Part shown: positions 36,445 through 45,561 of the stretch, piece by piece | Layout: the number at the start of each line of letters is the position of its first letter | Numbering within the stretch: position 1 is the first letter of the stretch | Assembly: GCF_007971525.1 (NCBI RefSeq) | Contig: NZ_CP042437.1 | Span: 6,262,001-6,326,000 of the forward strand | DNA: 64,000 nucleotides | Reading direction: 5' to 3' | DNA from: Mucilaginibacter ginsenosidivorax | Lineage (GTDB): Bacteria > Bacteroidota > Bacteroidia > Sphingobacteriales > Sphingobacteriaceae | Notes under the pieces: generated by a model | Told to the model about the DNA's origin: nothing | The model's database searches: none | Seen by the model: only the letters and a program-made list of their open reading frames with translations | Translations under genes and position numbers: made by a program

Positions 36445-38190
36445 ATGAAAATCAATAAAAAATATTTCACTATAGCGGCCTTGTGTGGGGCTATGCTGAT
36501 CCCGCTCAGCTGTAAAAAGAATTTCTTAACACAAACCAATACAACAGCATCAAACGCTGATGCTACGTTTCAAAAATCGCAGGATGTAGTAGCGTTGGTA
36601 AACAGTATTTATGATGGTTACCAAAACAGCGATTTGCTGAAAAAATCAATCTGGTACTATGCCAATTTTACCAGCCATGACTGGTTTAATGATGGTGGCG
36701 ATATAGCCTGGAACAACTATACCATCAGCCCGACTTTTGGGGCATTATATACCTTTTGGCAAAATGCCTATTTTGATATCATCAGGGCAAACTCGGCTTT
36801 AGAGATCATTGCTACCGCAAAAACAAAAGGCGTAGTTACCGCTGAATTGGGAAACCGTTTATTAGGCGAAGCCTACTTTTTAAGGGGGATGAGCTATTAT
36901 TACCTGGCGGGTAGCTTTGGCGGTGTTCCGTTGGAGTTAAAATCAAACCCGAGCGGTTTGGCGCCAAGAAACACACAGGCCGAAGTATTTGCACAAGTGG
37001 TAGCCGATATGAAACAGGCTGAAACCTTGCTGCAATCAAAAACGGTATTACCGGCTACCGAAAAGGGCAGGGCTACCAAAGGTGCGGCTTATGCTTACGA
37101 GGGTTCAGCGCAAATGTGGTTAGGTAAATATACCGAGGCGCTTACCGCGTTTAACAATACCGAATTGACAGCCAATTACCATTTATTGCCAAACTTTATT
37201 GATGTACATGAATTTAGCAATCAAAATAACGACGAGTCGTTATTTGAAATTCAGTTCGATATCCAGGGCTCACAAAGCTGGGATGGCGGCTGGCAAAATG
37301 GTGGCGAAGTAGCATGGATTGATGACTTTAGCTGGCCACATGAGTTAAGCGGTTTTGGTTATGATTATGGTAACCCAGGTTTAGAATACTCATACCAAAC
37401 AGGCGATTTGCGTAAAAATGCAACCATCATTGGTCCCGGCGATCAAAACATTAGCCCAGGCATTATTGCCAAATGGGGTGGTATAAAAGGTTACCAGGTG
37501 GTTATTGACGGTTTTAAAAACGGAACTAAAGATAACTCAGCTCAAAAATATGGCTCATTTGTTGGCGATGATGGCAACATCATTAACACCTGCGGTGCCT
37601 TAAGGCAGCCATGGTACGGCGATGACCTTACCCGGTCTGGCTACTATTGCGCAAAAAAATGGCGCGATCCAAACCTTACAGGCGCCAACGGTTCATCAAC
37701 CATATTTGGTTCGCAAAATCAAATCCTGATGCGTTATGCCGAAGTTTTATTGTCAAGGGCAGAGTGTAAAGTGCGTACCGGCGATATTCCCGGTGCCATG
37801 GCCGATTTAAAATTGGTTAGAGACAGGGCTTTTGGCGGCACAGCACCGGCAGTTATGCAGGATGGACTTACTTATGATGGTAAACCAACATCGCCAATAA
37901 CCGACCCATTGCAAATGGTATTAAGCGAGTACAGGCACGAATTAACCGGCGAGTATTCTTTATTTTACCTGTTGCGCAGGGCAGGCCCGGGTGTGGCTAC
38001 TGCCTTTATTCAAAAAAACTACGGTACCGATGCTACAGTAACACCTCAGCCTTATCCTTACGGCCCAACTGCCGATGGAAAACTGCATGGCGTTTGGCGC
38101 ACAACGCTACCTGCAAACCACGACATATTACCTATACCGCAAACCGCTATAGGGCTTAACCCTAACCTGAAACAAAACCCAGGTTATTAA
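36445..38190 (+). CDS. SusD/RagB-family outer-membrane lipoprotein (PUL2)
   Basis: This 581-residue lipoprotein has lipobox LSC then KKNFLTQTNT. Helical TPR-like N-terminal segments include LLGEAYFLRGMSYYYLAGSF, and the RagB-type C-terminus has SEYRHELTGEYSLFYLLRRA near 493-512. The ending LPIPQTAIGLNPNLKQNPGY is typical of SusD proteins. It pairs with the susC gene 23 bp upstream to capture and import glycan. A strong terminator 61 bp after the stop separates it from the heptaheme cytochrome gene. Confidence 0.95.
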   Translation: MKINKKYFTIAALCGAMLIPLSCKKNFLTQTNTTASNADATFQKSQDVVALVNSIYDGYQNSDLLKKSIWYYANFTSHDWFNDGGDIAWNNYTISPTFGALYTFWQNAYFDIIRANSALEIIATAKTKGVVTAELGNRLLGEAYFLRGMSYYYLAGSFGGVPLELKSNPSGLAPRNTQAEVFAQVVADMKQAETLLQSKTVLPATEKGRATKGAAYAYEGSAQMWLGKYTEALTAFNNTELTANYHLLPNFIDVHEFSNQNNDESLFEIQFDIQGSQSWDGGWQNGGEVAWIDDFSWPHELSGFGYDYGNPGLEYSYQTGDLRKNATIIGPGDQNISPGIIAKWGGIKGYQVVIDGFKNGTKDNSAQKYGSFVGDDGNIINTCGALRQPWYGDDLTRSGYYCAKKWRDPNLTGANGSSTIFGSQNQILMRYAEVLLSRAECKVRTGDIPGAMADLKLVRDRAFGGTAPAVMQDGLTYDGKPTSPITDPLQMVLSEYRHELTGEYSLFYLLRRAGPGVATAFIQKNYGTDATVTPQPYPYGPTADGKLHGVWRTTLPANHDILPIPQTAIGLNPNLKQNPGY

Positions 38191-38251
38191 TAAAAGGGTT
38201 ATATAAATTAAAATGAAATAAGTTTAGTTATATAATTGGTTCACTTGTTTT

Positions 38252-38280
38252 GGCTTTCTCCTTCGGGAGAAAGCCTTTTT
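38252..38280 (+). terminator. Rho-independent terminator after PUL2 susD
   Basis: GGCTTTCTCC (38252-38261) pairs perfectly with GGAGAAAGCC (38266-38275) around a TTCG loop, followed by TTTTT. This is a very strong terminator. The downstream cytochrome genes therefore probably use their own promoter or read-through. Confidence 0.92.
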
Positions 38281-38317
38281 AAATTCTGAGAAGAGCATGA
38301 CGTAGCCGAGCGGCGGC

Positions 38318-38478
38318 GACTCACCCCGACGAGGCTCCGCCCATCTGCCCCTCCGACTGCGTCGCATAGAGGGGCGAGAAAGGAAGAGGAAAATAAAAAG
38401 GAAAAAATATTAAAACCCTCTTTGCGGCGCAGCCGGAGAGAGGGTCGGCCAGCGCAGCGTTGCCGGGGTGAGTTGGTG
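38318..38478. repeat. Imperfect inverted repeat, family F
   Basis: The left side ACTCACCCCGACGAGGCTCC through GACTGCGTCGCATAGAGGGG mirrors the right side, which as reverse complement reads ACTCACCCCGGCAACGCTGC through GGCTGCGCCGCAAAGAGGG. The centre is A-rich. Repeats of this kind are common between genes in Mucilaginibacter-like genomes (recalled, not checked). Confidence 0.6.
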
Positions 38479-38572
38479 GCCAGCGTTCAAACAAGCATTT
38501 AATTTAAACGTCATGGTTAAGCACCAGTCATCTGTGAAATATTCTATCGGCTATACATGTCGGTAAGCTAAC

Positions 38573-39790
38573 ATGAAGAAAATACTAATAGTAACAAGCA
38601 TATTAATTACCCTGCTGGCAGTCATTTACTTCCAGTTTAGGAGTAATAATGCCTATGCCGATCCCCGCGGCCCCTTATACGCCGGTTCAAAAGCCTGCGT
38701 CAAATGTCATGGTAAGCTTTATGATTCGTACCTGCATACTGCACATTATATAGCGTCAATCCCTGCATCGGCAAATACGGTACATGGTAGTTTTGCAGCA
38801 GGCTTTAACGTGTTTAACATCGGCCAAAATCAAAAAATAGTGATGGAGAAACGCGATAGCGGCTTATACCAAACCCTTTACCAGGATGGCAAGGTTAAGC
38901 AAAGCAACCGTTTTGATATTGTTTTTGGCGGGGTAAAAGGTGAAAGTTATTTATACTGGAAAAACAACCGGCTTTACCAGCTGCCGTTATCTTATTACAA
39001 TAAACAGGAGCAATGGTCAACCAGTCCTGGCTATCAGTTTAATTTTGTCAACTACCGGTCAATAGGGAAGCGTTGCCTGGAATGCCATGTTTCGTATGTT
39101 GATGAGTTGCCCCAGGAAAAGCAGCAGTTAAGCCGCGATGAGCAATTTGACAAAAGCACCATGGTATATGGTATTGATTGTGAACGCTGCCATGGCCCCG
39201 GCGCACAACACGTGGATTTTCAGGCTAACAATCCCGGTGTTAAAACGGCAAAATTTATAGCCCGTTACGCAAATTTAAGCAGGGAGCAAAGGATGGATAT
39301 GTGCGCGGTATGTCATTCGGGTATCCATACAGCATTGTTAAAAACAACATTCGGTTTTATGCCCGGCGATACCTTTGCCAGATATAAACTTCCCGAATTT
39401 CAGCGTACGTTGGATACCAGTCATTTAGATGTGCATGGTAAGCAGTTGCAGCTATTACAAAGCAGCAAGTGCTACATGAACAGTACCATGGATTGCGCAA
39501 CCTGCCACGATACACACCAGAATACCCGTGGCAACGATGTTTTGTATACCCAAAAATGCCTCAGCTGCCATAATAAACCCAATCATATTTATTGCAAAAT
39601 GACAGATAAGCTGAGCGCGGGTGTGCTTAAAGATAAATGCATTAGCTGCCACATGCCCGAATTAACTACAAATGTAATATCTGTGCAAACAGCCGATAAG
39701 GCCCCGCCTGTAAGGTTTTTTGTACACACGCATCATATAGCCATATATCCGCAGGAGGTTAAAAAAATAATTGCATTTGTTAACAAATAA
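38573..39790 (+). CDS. Heptaheme c-type cytochrome
   Basis: This 405-residue protein has an N-terminal signal/anchor (about 4-21) and seven CxxCH haem-attachment motifs, at residues 42, 168, 203, 244, 308, 329 and 356 (CVKCH, CLECH, CERCH, CAVCH, CATCH, CLSCH, CISCH). Further histidines (for example HTHHIA near 385-390) may be distal ligands. The layout suggests a periplasmic multihaem electron carrier or reductase of the cytochrome c554/NrfB-like type; the exact family is not certain. It lies 14 bp upstream of the FG-GAP/UnbV lipoprotein gene, so the two are co-transcribed. Its place inside a glycan locus suggests electron transfer tied to sugar oxidation, which is inference. Confidence 0.88.
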   Translation: MKKILIVTSILITLLAVIYFQFRSNNAYADPRGPLYAGSKACVKCHGKLYDSYLHTAHYIASIPASANTVHGSFAAGFNVFNIGQNQKIVMEKRDSGLYQTLYQDGKVKQSNRFDIVFGGVKGESYLYWKNNRLYQLPLSYYNKQEQWSTSPGYQFNFVNYRSIGKRCLECHVSYVDELPQEKQQLSRDEQFDKSTMVYGIDCERCHGPGAQHVDFQANNPGVKTAKFIARYANLSREQRMDMCAVCHSGIHTALLKTTFGFMPGDTFARYKLPEFQRTLDTSHLDVHGKQLQLLQSSKCYMNSTMDCATCHDTHQNTRGNDVLYTQKCLSCHNKPNHIYCKMTDKLSAGVLKDKCISCHMPELTTNVISVQTADKAPPVRFFVHTHHIAIYPQEVKKIIAFVNK

Positions 39791-39804
39791 TTGAATATCC
39801 CCAT

Positions 39805-42800
39805 ATGAATAAGATCTATTTCCCGGTGCTGCTTTTATTATCGTTATGCCTGCTTTCCTGCAAAAAGCATACGTTGTTTCAGCAAATTTCTTCGTCGCAT
39901 TCGGGCATTCACTTTAATAACCAGATTATAGAAACCGATACCATTAACCCCATCGACCTCACCAATATTTATAACGGTGGCGGGGTAGGCGTAGGCGATT
40001 TTAATAATGATGGCCTGCAGGACCTTTACTTTACCGGCAACCTGGTATCAAACCGGCTTTATCTGAATAAAGGCGATTTTAAATTCGAGGATATTACGGA
40101 TGTAGCCGGGGTAAGCGGCATGGGCCGCTGGGGCAGGGGCGTTGCCGTGGTTGATATCAATAATGATGGCCTGATGGATATTTACGTATGTAATACCATT
40201 TACCCCGATTCGCTGCGCCGCAAAAATATCTTATACATTAACCAGGGGCTTGATAAGGATGGCATTCCTCATTTTAAGGATGAAGCCAAAGCCTATGGCC
40301 TGGAGCTGACCAAACAATCAACCATGGCCAGCTTTTTTGATTATGATAACGACGGCGACCTGGATATGTACCTTACGGTTAATACCGCGTCATCTGCCTA
40401 TTACCCCAATGTTTTTGGCAAAGCCACCCGCACCAGCAATAGCAGTACCGGGCAACTGTACCGTAACGATTGGGACGAAAAGCTGCACCATGCCGTTTTT
40501 CATAATGTATCTGCCCAGGCCGGCATCAATTTAGATGGTTTTGGCCACGCAGCCACCACGGTTGATATTAACGGCGACGGCTGGAAGGATATTTATGTAT
40601 CTGACGATTTTGTATCCAGCAATATCCTGTACATCAACAACCACGATGGTACGTTTACAGATCGGTCCAAAGAGTATTTTAAACATACATCCTACAACGC
40701 CATGGGGCAGGATATTGTAGATATTAACAACGATGGCCTGGCCGATGTGATAGAGCTGGACATGAACCCCGAGGATAATTACCGTAAAAAAATGATCCTG
40801 GGCGCCAACAGCTACCAAACCTTCCAGCTTTTTGATATGTTTAAAACGCAGTATCAATACGTGCGCAATACACTGCAAGTTAACCAGGGCCCGCGTTTGG
40901 GACAAAACGGAGCCATTGGCAGCCCGGCATTCAGCGAAGTAGGTTTCATGAGCGGCATATCCCAAACCGACTGGAGCTGGACACCCCTGGTAACCGATTT
41001 TAACAACGATGGCTTCCGCGATGTAATAGTAACCAACGGTTTCCCCAAGGATGTATCCGACCGTGATTTTATGACCTACCGCAGCCAGGCCTACGCAGCC
41101 GTGCCCAAGAAAAAGGTGCTGGAGCAAATTCCCCAGATCAAGATCCCTAATTATGCTTTTCAAAACAATGGCAATCTTACTTTTCATGATGTCAGCAAAA
41201 GCTGGGGACTGAACACACCATCGTTTTCAAACGGTGCAGTTTACGTCGACCTGGATAATGATGGCACGATGGATATGGTGGTGAACAATATCAACGACGA
41301 AGCATCGGTATACCGCAACACTTCACGGGATGATAAAACCAAGCTGGATAGTACGCATTACCTGCAGATAGCCTTTAAAGGCGACAAAAATAATATCAAC
41401 GGACTGGGTGCACTGGCCGAAATTTTTTACGATAAAGGCAAACACCAGGTTTATGAACACGACCCGTACCGGGGATACCTGTCATCGATGCAGGCCATAG
41501 CTCACTTTGGATTGGGAACTATTAACAAGTTAGATTCGGTAGTGGTAAAATGGCCGGGTGGCAAAAAACAAGTGTTGCGCGATGTGAAGACTGATCAAAA
41601 GCTGAACGTAAATATTGCCGATGCGAGGGATAATTATCCATCCACAATGCCCCAATTTTATACCAAATCGCTGTTTAAAGAGGTAACAGACTCCCTGGGA
41701 ATAGGTTACGTAAGCAAGGATGCAACCTTCATCGACTTTAATATTCAAAAATTGCTACCCCACAAACTATCAGAATATTGCCCGGCTTTGGCCGTTGGTG
41801 ATGTAGACAATAACGGGTTGGACGATGTGGTGATCGGCGGCAACTCCAACTTTCCGGCGCAGGTGTTTTTGCAGCAGGCCAATGGCAAATTCATCCAGCG
41901 CGACCTGGTTAAAAATAATCCGGCACAAAGCCAGGGTAAATACAAAGATGGCGGTTTGCTTTTGTTCGACGCTAATGGCGATGGCAAGCTGGATTTATAC
42001 GCGGCAGGCGCCGGGTACGAAACCGCAGCCAACGGCCCAGAATACCAGGACAGGCTTTATTTAAATGATGGCAAAGGCAATTTTACCTTAGCTACCGATG
42101 CTTTGCCCACAAACTTTACCAGCAAACTGTGCGTACGCGCCTGCGATTATAATAAAGATGGTAAGCTTGATCTGTTTGTATCGGGCAGGGTTGAGCCATG
42201 GAAATACCCGCAGCCGGTATCAAGTATGATATTGAGGAACGATAGCCAAAACGGGCACATTAAATTTACCGATGTTACCGCCCAGGTAGCCCCGGCATTA
42301 AAAAATGCGGGCCTTATTTGCGATGCCTTATTCACCGACTTTGACAACGACGGCTGGCCCGACCTGGTCATGGCAGGCGAATGGATGCCCATTACGTTCC
42401 TGAAAAATGACCATGGAAAATTTGTGAACATCACCGCTAAATCGGGCGTTGCCGACAAGCTGGGTATGTGGAACACCATAACCGGCGGCGATTTCAGGCA
42501 TACTGGTCGTACCGATTACATTGTGGGCAACCTTGGCCAAAACAGCCTGCTGCAGGCCAGCGACCAATACCCCATTTACATCACCGCCAAAAACTTCGAC
42601 GGCAGCGGGTATAGCACCATCCCATCGGTGTTTTTCCCGGATGTAAATGGCGAAAAGAAAGAGTTTCCATTGCACGGGAGGGAAGACCAGCTGAAACAAA
42701 TGATCAGCCTGAAAAAGAAATATACCAACTATAAATCATTTGCTACTGCCACCCTGCAGGATATGCTCACGCCCGAACAACTGAACGGCGCTTTAAGGCT

Positions 42801-43377
42801 TAAAGCCAACCTGCTTAAATCATGTTACCTGCGCAACGATGGCAACGGCAAATTTACGCTGATACCGCTACCAATAGAAGCCCAGGTATCCATACTCAAC
42901 GGTATGCAAACCGGCGATTTTGACGGCGATGGCAACCTGGATGTTATCATGAACGGCAATGATTATGGTAGCGATGCATCCGTAGGTCGCTACGATGCCT
43001 TAAATGGTTTGATGTTGAAAGGCGATGGCAAAGGCGGCTTTAAACCGCTGAGTATTTTGCAAAGCGGCATTTACATTCCCGGCAACGGCAAAGCCCTGGT
43101 GCAGTTTCCCGATAAAAATAACCATGTGCTTTTAGCTGCCAGCCAGAACAAGGATAGCCTGAAAGTTTTTAAACAAAATACAAAGGTTAAAACCATGGCG
43201 GTACAGGAGCGGGATGCTTATGCTATCATCAAATACGCTGATGGCAGGGTAACTAAGCAGGAGTTTTACTACGGCAGCTCGTTCCTTTCGCAATCCGCAA
43301 GGTTTATGCAGGTTGATGATGGAATGAAGAGTGTGGTTGTTTTTGATGATAGGGGGAATAAGAGGGTAGTGAAATAG
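39805..43377 (+). CDS. FG-GAP/VCBS repeat lipoprotein with ASPIC/UnbV domain (CRTAC1-like)
   Basis: This 1190-residue lipoprotein (lipobox ending at Cys19, LLSCKKHT) is built on many FG-GAP/VCBS calcium-type repeats such as GVGDFNNDGLQDLYFTGNL, VDINNDGLMDIYVCN and DFDGDGNLDVIMNGND. It forms probably two seven-bladed propellers. Between them lies an ASPIC/UnbV domain (about 530-610: GLGALAEIFYDKGKHQVYEH, AHFGLGTINKLDSVVVKWPG). Proteins of this layout often follow susCD or multihaem genes in Bacteroidetes and Planctomycetes, with no proven function. It is probably on the cell surface. It follows the cytochrome gene by 14 bp. Confidence 0.9.
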   Translation: MNKIYFPVLLLLSLCLLSCKKHTLFQQISSSHSGIHFNNQIIETDTINPIDLTNIYNGGGVGVGDFNNDGLQDLYFTGNLVSNRLYLNKGDFKFEDITDVAGVSGMGRWGRGVAVVDINNDGLMDIYVCNTIYPDSLRRKNILYINQGLDKDGIPHFKDEAKAYGLELTKQSTMASFFDYDNDGDLDMYLTVNTASSAYYPNVFGKATRTSNSSTGQLYRNDWDEKLHHAVFHNVSAQAGINLDGFGHAATTVDINGDGWKDIYVSDDFVSSNILYINNHDGTFTDRSKEYFKHTSYNAMGQDIVDINNDGLADVIELDMNPEDNYRKKMILGANSYQTFQLFDMFKTQYQYVRNTLQVNQGPRLGQNGAIGSPAFSEVGFMSGISQTDWSWTPLVTDFNNDGFRDVIVTNGFPKDVSDRDFMTYRSQAYAAVPKKKVLEQIPQIKIPNYAFQNNGNLTFHDVSKSWGLNTPSFSNGAVYVDLDNDGTMDMVVNNINDEASVYRNTSRDDKTKLDSTHYLQIAFKGDKNNINGLGALAEIFYDKGKHQVYEHDPYRGYLSSMQAIAHFGLGTINKLDSVVVKWPGGKKQVLRDVKTDQKLNVNIADARDNYPSTMPQFYTKSLFKEVTDSLGIGYVSKDATFIDFNIQKLLPHKLSEYCPALAVGDVDNNGLDDVVIGGNSNFPAQVFLQQANGKFIQRDLVKNNPAQSQGKYKDGGLLLFDANGDGKLDLYAAGAGYETAANGPEYQDRLYLNDGKGNFTLATDALPTNFTSKLCVRACDYNKDGKLDLFVSGRVEPWKYPQPVSSMILRNDSQNGHIKFTDVTAQVAPALKNAGLICDALFTDFDNDGWPDLVMAGEWMPITFLKNDHGKFVNITAKSGVADKLGMWNTITGGDFRHTGRTDYIVGNLGQNSLLQASDQYPIYITAKNFDGSGYSTIPSVFFPDVNGEKKEFPLHGREDQLKQMISLKKKYTNYKSFATATLQDMLTPEQLNGALRLKANLLKSCYLRNDGNGKFTLIPLPIEAQVSILNGMQTGDFDGDGNLDVIMNGNDYGSDASVGRYDALNGLMLKGDGKGGFKPLSILQSGIYIPGNGKALVQFPDKNNHVLLAASQNKDSLKVFKQNTKVKTMAVQERDAYAIIKYADGRVTKQEFYYGSSFLSQSARFMQVDDGMKSVVVFDDRGNKRVVK

Positions 43378-43413
43378 GGGGCATCAGCTAACATAGTTTT
43401 CAAATTACACCCA

Positions 43414-43546
43414 ATGTCATTTCGAATCCCTTGAAGGATGAGGAAGTGCGGGGAAAGGGTGAGAAATCTTGTACGCCTTGCATTCCGACGGCTTATCGTG
43501 ATGCAAGTCGTATAGGATTTCTCCTCGTACCTCGTTCGAAATGACA
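43414..43546. repeat. Palindromic intergenic element, family B, copy 2
   Basis: The 133-bp element starts ATGTCATTTCGAA and ends CGTTCGAAATGACA. Reverse-complemented, it aligns along its length with the copy at 21643-21777, sharing GAACGAGGTACGAGGAGAAA and the AAGATTTCTC inner arm. The 3-prime half of the core differs. Confidence 0.75.
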
Positions 43547-43628
43547 ACGGGTTAATGCTTTTAGAAATCGGGAAAGGATAGTAGCTTCTACTTAATTCTT
43601 ATCAAATAACTTATTCAAATATTATCCG

Positions 43629-43638
43629 CAATCGATTG
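43629..43638. promoter_or_regulatory. Candidate operator palindrome CAATCGATTG, copy 3 (DUF1080 operon)
   Basis: CCGCAATCGATTGTT at 43626-43640 is identical to 27142-27156. It lies 74 bp before the start of the DUF1080/dehydrogenase operon. It ties this oxidative operon to the HTCS and susC units. Confidence 0.52.
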
Positions 43639-43712
43639 TTAATTTATTAAATTGCACGGTATAAGGCTTAACCATCTTATGCCACATAAACCAAATTATA
43701 ATTTTAAATAAA

Positions 43713-45548
43713 ATGTATTGTATCAAGTATCCGCCTATAACCTTTAGCAGTAAAAAGCTGGTTATGTTGTTGGGCTGCCTGTTGGGTTGCCATCAATTAA
43801 TGGCACAAAGCACGGTGCCCTTAACCGATCTTTCGGCCTTCCAGGAGCCATCATCAAATTGGAAATTGGCTGCCGGCGCAAAGGCCGACCTGGATAAAGA
43901 CGAAGTTTTAACAACCAAAGATGGCACCGGCATATTGGTTAACCTGCCCGGTAAAAATGGCGCTAAAGACCTGTATACCAAAGCCACCTATGGCGATATG
44001 GACCTGGAGCTGGATTATATGATGGCCAAAGGATCAAACTCGGGCATCTATTTACAGGGCCGGTACGAAATTCAGTTACTGGATAGCTGGGGTAAAGTTA
44101 ATCCCCAATCGGGCGACAACGGGGGCATTTACGAACGTTGGGACGATAGCAAGCCCGACGGCCAGCAAGGCTATGATGGCCACGCGCCAAGGCAAAATGC
44201 CAGCAGGGCTCCTGGCTTATGGCAGCACATGCGTATCTCGTTCCAGGCTCCGCGCTTTGATGCACAGGGCAAAAAGATAAGTAACGCCAAAGTAATTTAC
44301 GTTTGGTTAAACGGTGTTTTGATACAGGATAATGCAGAACTGGCAGGCCCAACCCGCGGTGCGATGGACAGTAAAGAAACAACCGCCGGCCCGCTGCGTA
44401 TCCAGGGCGATCATGGTGCGGTAGCTTTCCGGAATATCAGCATTACCAGTTTTGATAAAGCGCCACCTGTTTTATCTAACCTGAAATATGCGGTTTATAA
44501 AGGTGCAGCCATCGCAATAAATGACACTAAAGCTAAGGCGGTGGCCGAAGGAAATTCGACCATATTATCATCCAACGTAGGCACGCTAACCAACGATTTT
44601 GCGTTACACTACACCGGGACGATAAAGGTTACCGAGGCGGGGCTGTATACTTTTAAACTAAGTGTACCGGGCGGTAACGGCTCCTTGCGTATTGGCGGCA
44701 TTGATGCTATTGCATCGGCCAATAACCGCGGCGAAGGTAAAATCCAGTTACAACCGGGCAATCTGGCTTTTGATCTGATTTATTCCAAAACTATCGTTTG
44801 GGCCAAGCCTGCTTTAGGCTTAACCGTTTCAGGCCCCGGCATCCGCGAATATTTGCTGACCGATGCCAATGTAAGTAATAACGATCCGGTTGATCCTATC
44901 CTTATTAATGCAACGTCCAACACCATTTTGCGCAGCTTTTCTGATCTGCCGGGCGGCATCCGCGTTACCCATGGCGTAAATGTGGGCAGTGCCGAACAGG
45001 TACATTACACTTACGACCTGGACAAAGGGATGATAGTACAGATATGGCGTGGTGGCTTTTTAGATGCCACCCCCATGTGGCACGATAGGGGCGATGGCTC
45101 ATCGCGCGTAGCGGGTTCGGTACAATACCTGGGCAAACCTGTACCTGGGATTGAAAAACTGGCCAATGCACAGGCTTCCTGGGCGGCAGATACCGCCGGC
45201 ACAGGCTACCGGCCTAAAGGTTATGTGTTGAACGCTAACGACCAGCCCACCTTCAGGTACATCATTTACGGATCGATGGTAAATGATGCCAGTACGGTTA
45301 TAGATGGCGGCCACGGCATTCACCGCGAAATTACTTTGCAAAACCCGGCTGATGGCTTGTTTGCCCACCTGGCTACCGGCAGCAACATTGAAGATGCGGG
45401 TAACGGATTATATATCGTTGATGACAAATCTTACTATATCAAAATAGAAGATGCGGCAGGGGCCAAACCTATCCTTAGGGATGCGGGCGGTAAACAGGAG
45501 CTCATTATCCCCATCAAAGGAAAATTAACCTATTCAATTATCTTTTAA
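43713..45548 (+). CDS. DUF1080 (3-keto-disaccharide hydrolase-like) protein with PA14-like domain
   Basis: This 611-residue exported protein has a signal peptide (about 15-32, ending LMAQ). An N-terminal DUF1080 concanavalin-like domain (about 35-250) includes DLELDYMMAKGSNSGIYLQG, YEIQLLDSWG and VAFRNISITSF. A PA14-like module (about 260-385: DFALHYTGTIKVTEAGLYTF) and a C-terminal beta region follow. DUF1080 members cleave or bind 3-keto-glycosides formed by oxidation. It heads a three-gene operon (gaps of 13 and 29 bp) with a cytochrome-linked dehydrogenase-like protein and a second DUF1080 protein. The fused extra domains may bind glycan. The function is inferred from the family. Confidence 0.82.
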   Translation: MYCIKYPPITFSSKKLVMLLGCLLGCHQLMAQSTVPLTDLSAFQEPSSNWKLAAGAKADLDKDEVLTTKDGTGILVNLPGKNGAKDLYTKATYGDMDLELDYMMAKGSNSGIYLQGRYEIQLLDSWGKVNPQSGDNGGIYERWDDSKPDGQQGYDGHAPRQNASRAPGLWQHMRISFQAPRFDAQGKKISNAKVIYVWLNGVLIQDNAELAGPTRGAMDSKETTAGPLRIQGDHGAVAFRNISITSFDKAPPVLSNLKYAVYKGAAIAINDTKAKAVAEGNSTILSSNVGTLTNDFALHYTGTIKVTEAGLYTFKLSVPGGNGSLRIGGIDAIASANNRGEGKIQLQPGNLAFDLIYSKTIVWAKPALGLTVSGPGIREYLLTDANVSNNDPVDPILINATSNTILRSFSDLPGGIRVTHGVNVGSAEQVHYTYDLDKGMIVQIWRGGFLDATPMWHDRGDGSSRVAGSVQYLGKPVPGIEKLANAQASWAADTAGTGYRPKGYVLNANDQPTFRYIIYGSMVNDASTVIDGGHGIHREITLQNPADGLFAHLATGSNIEDAGNGLYIVDDKSYYIKIEDAAGAKPILRDAGGKQELIIPIKGKLTYSIIF

Positions 45549-45561
45549 GCAGCCGTCAATC

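Larger units (their letters stand above)
38191..38572. other. Intergenic region with terminator and inverted repeat
   Basis: This 382-bp spacer holds the susD terminator (38252-38280), a large imperfect inverted repeat (38318-38478) and about 95 bp of leader before the heptaheme cytochrome gene. No gene was seen. No clear promoter could be picked out. Confidence 0.6.
43378..43712. other. Intergenic region with family B repeat and DUF1080 operon promoter
   Basis: This 335-bp spacer holds a family B element (43414-43546) and, after it, the CAATCGATTG palindrome (43629-43638) in AT-rich sequence before the DUF1080 gene. A minus-strand frame at 43269-43547 runs from the repeat into the upstream gene and is rejected. 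Confidence 0.6.

Noticed and set aside
40531..41187. Minus-strand frame of 218 codons
   Set aside because: It is antisense to the FG-GAP gene, whose repeats avoid stops on both strands.
19931..43546. Repeat families considered as a CRISPR array
   Set aside because: Copies are far apart, palindromic and of differing type, with no regular spacers and no cas genes.
43269..43547. Minus-strand frame of 92 codons
   Set aside because: It is made of the family B repeat plus the antisense of the FG-GAP gene end.
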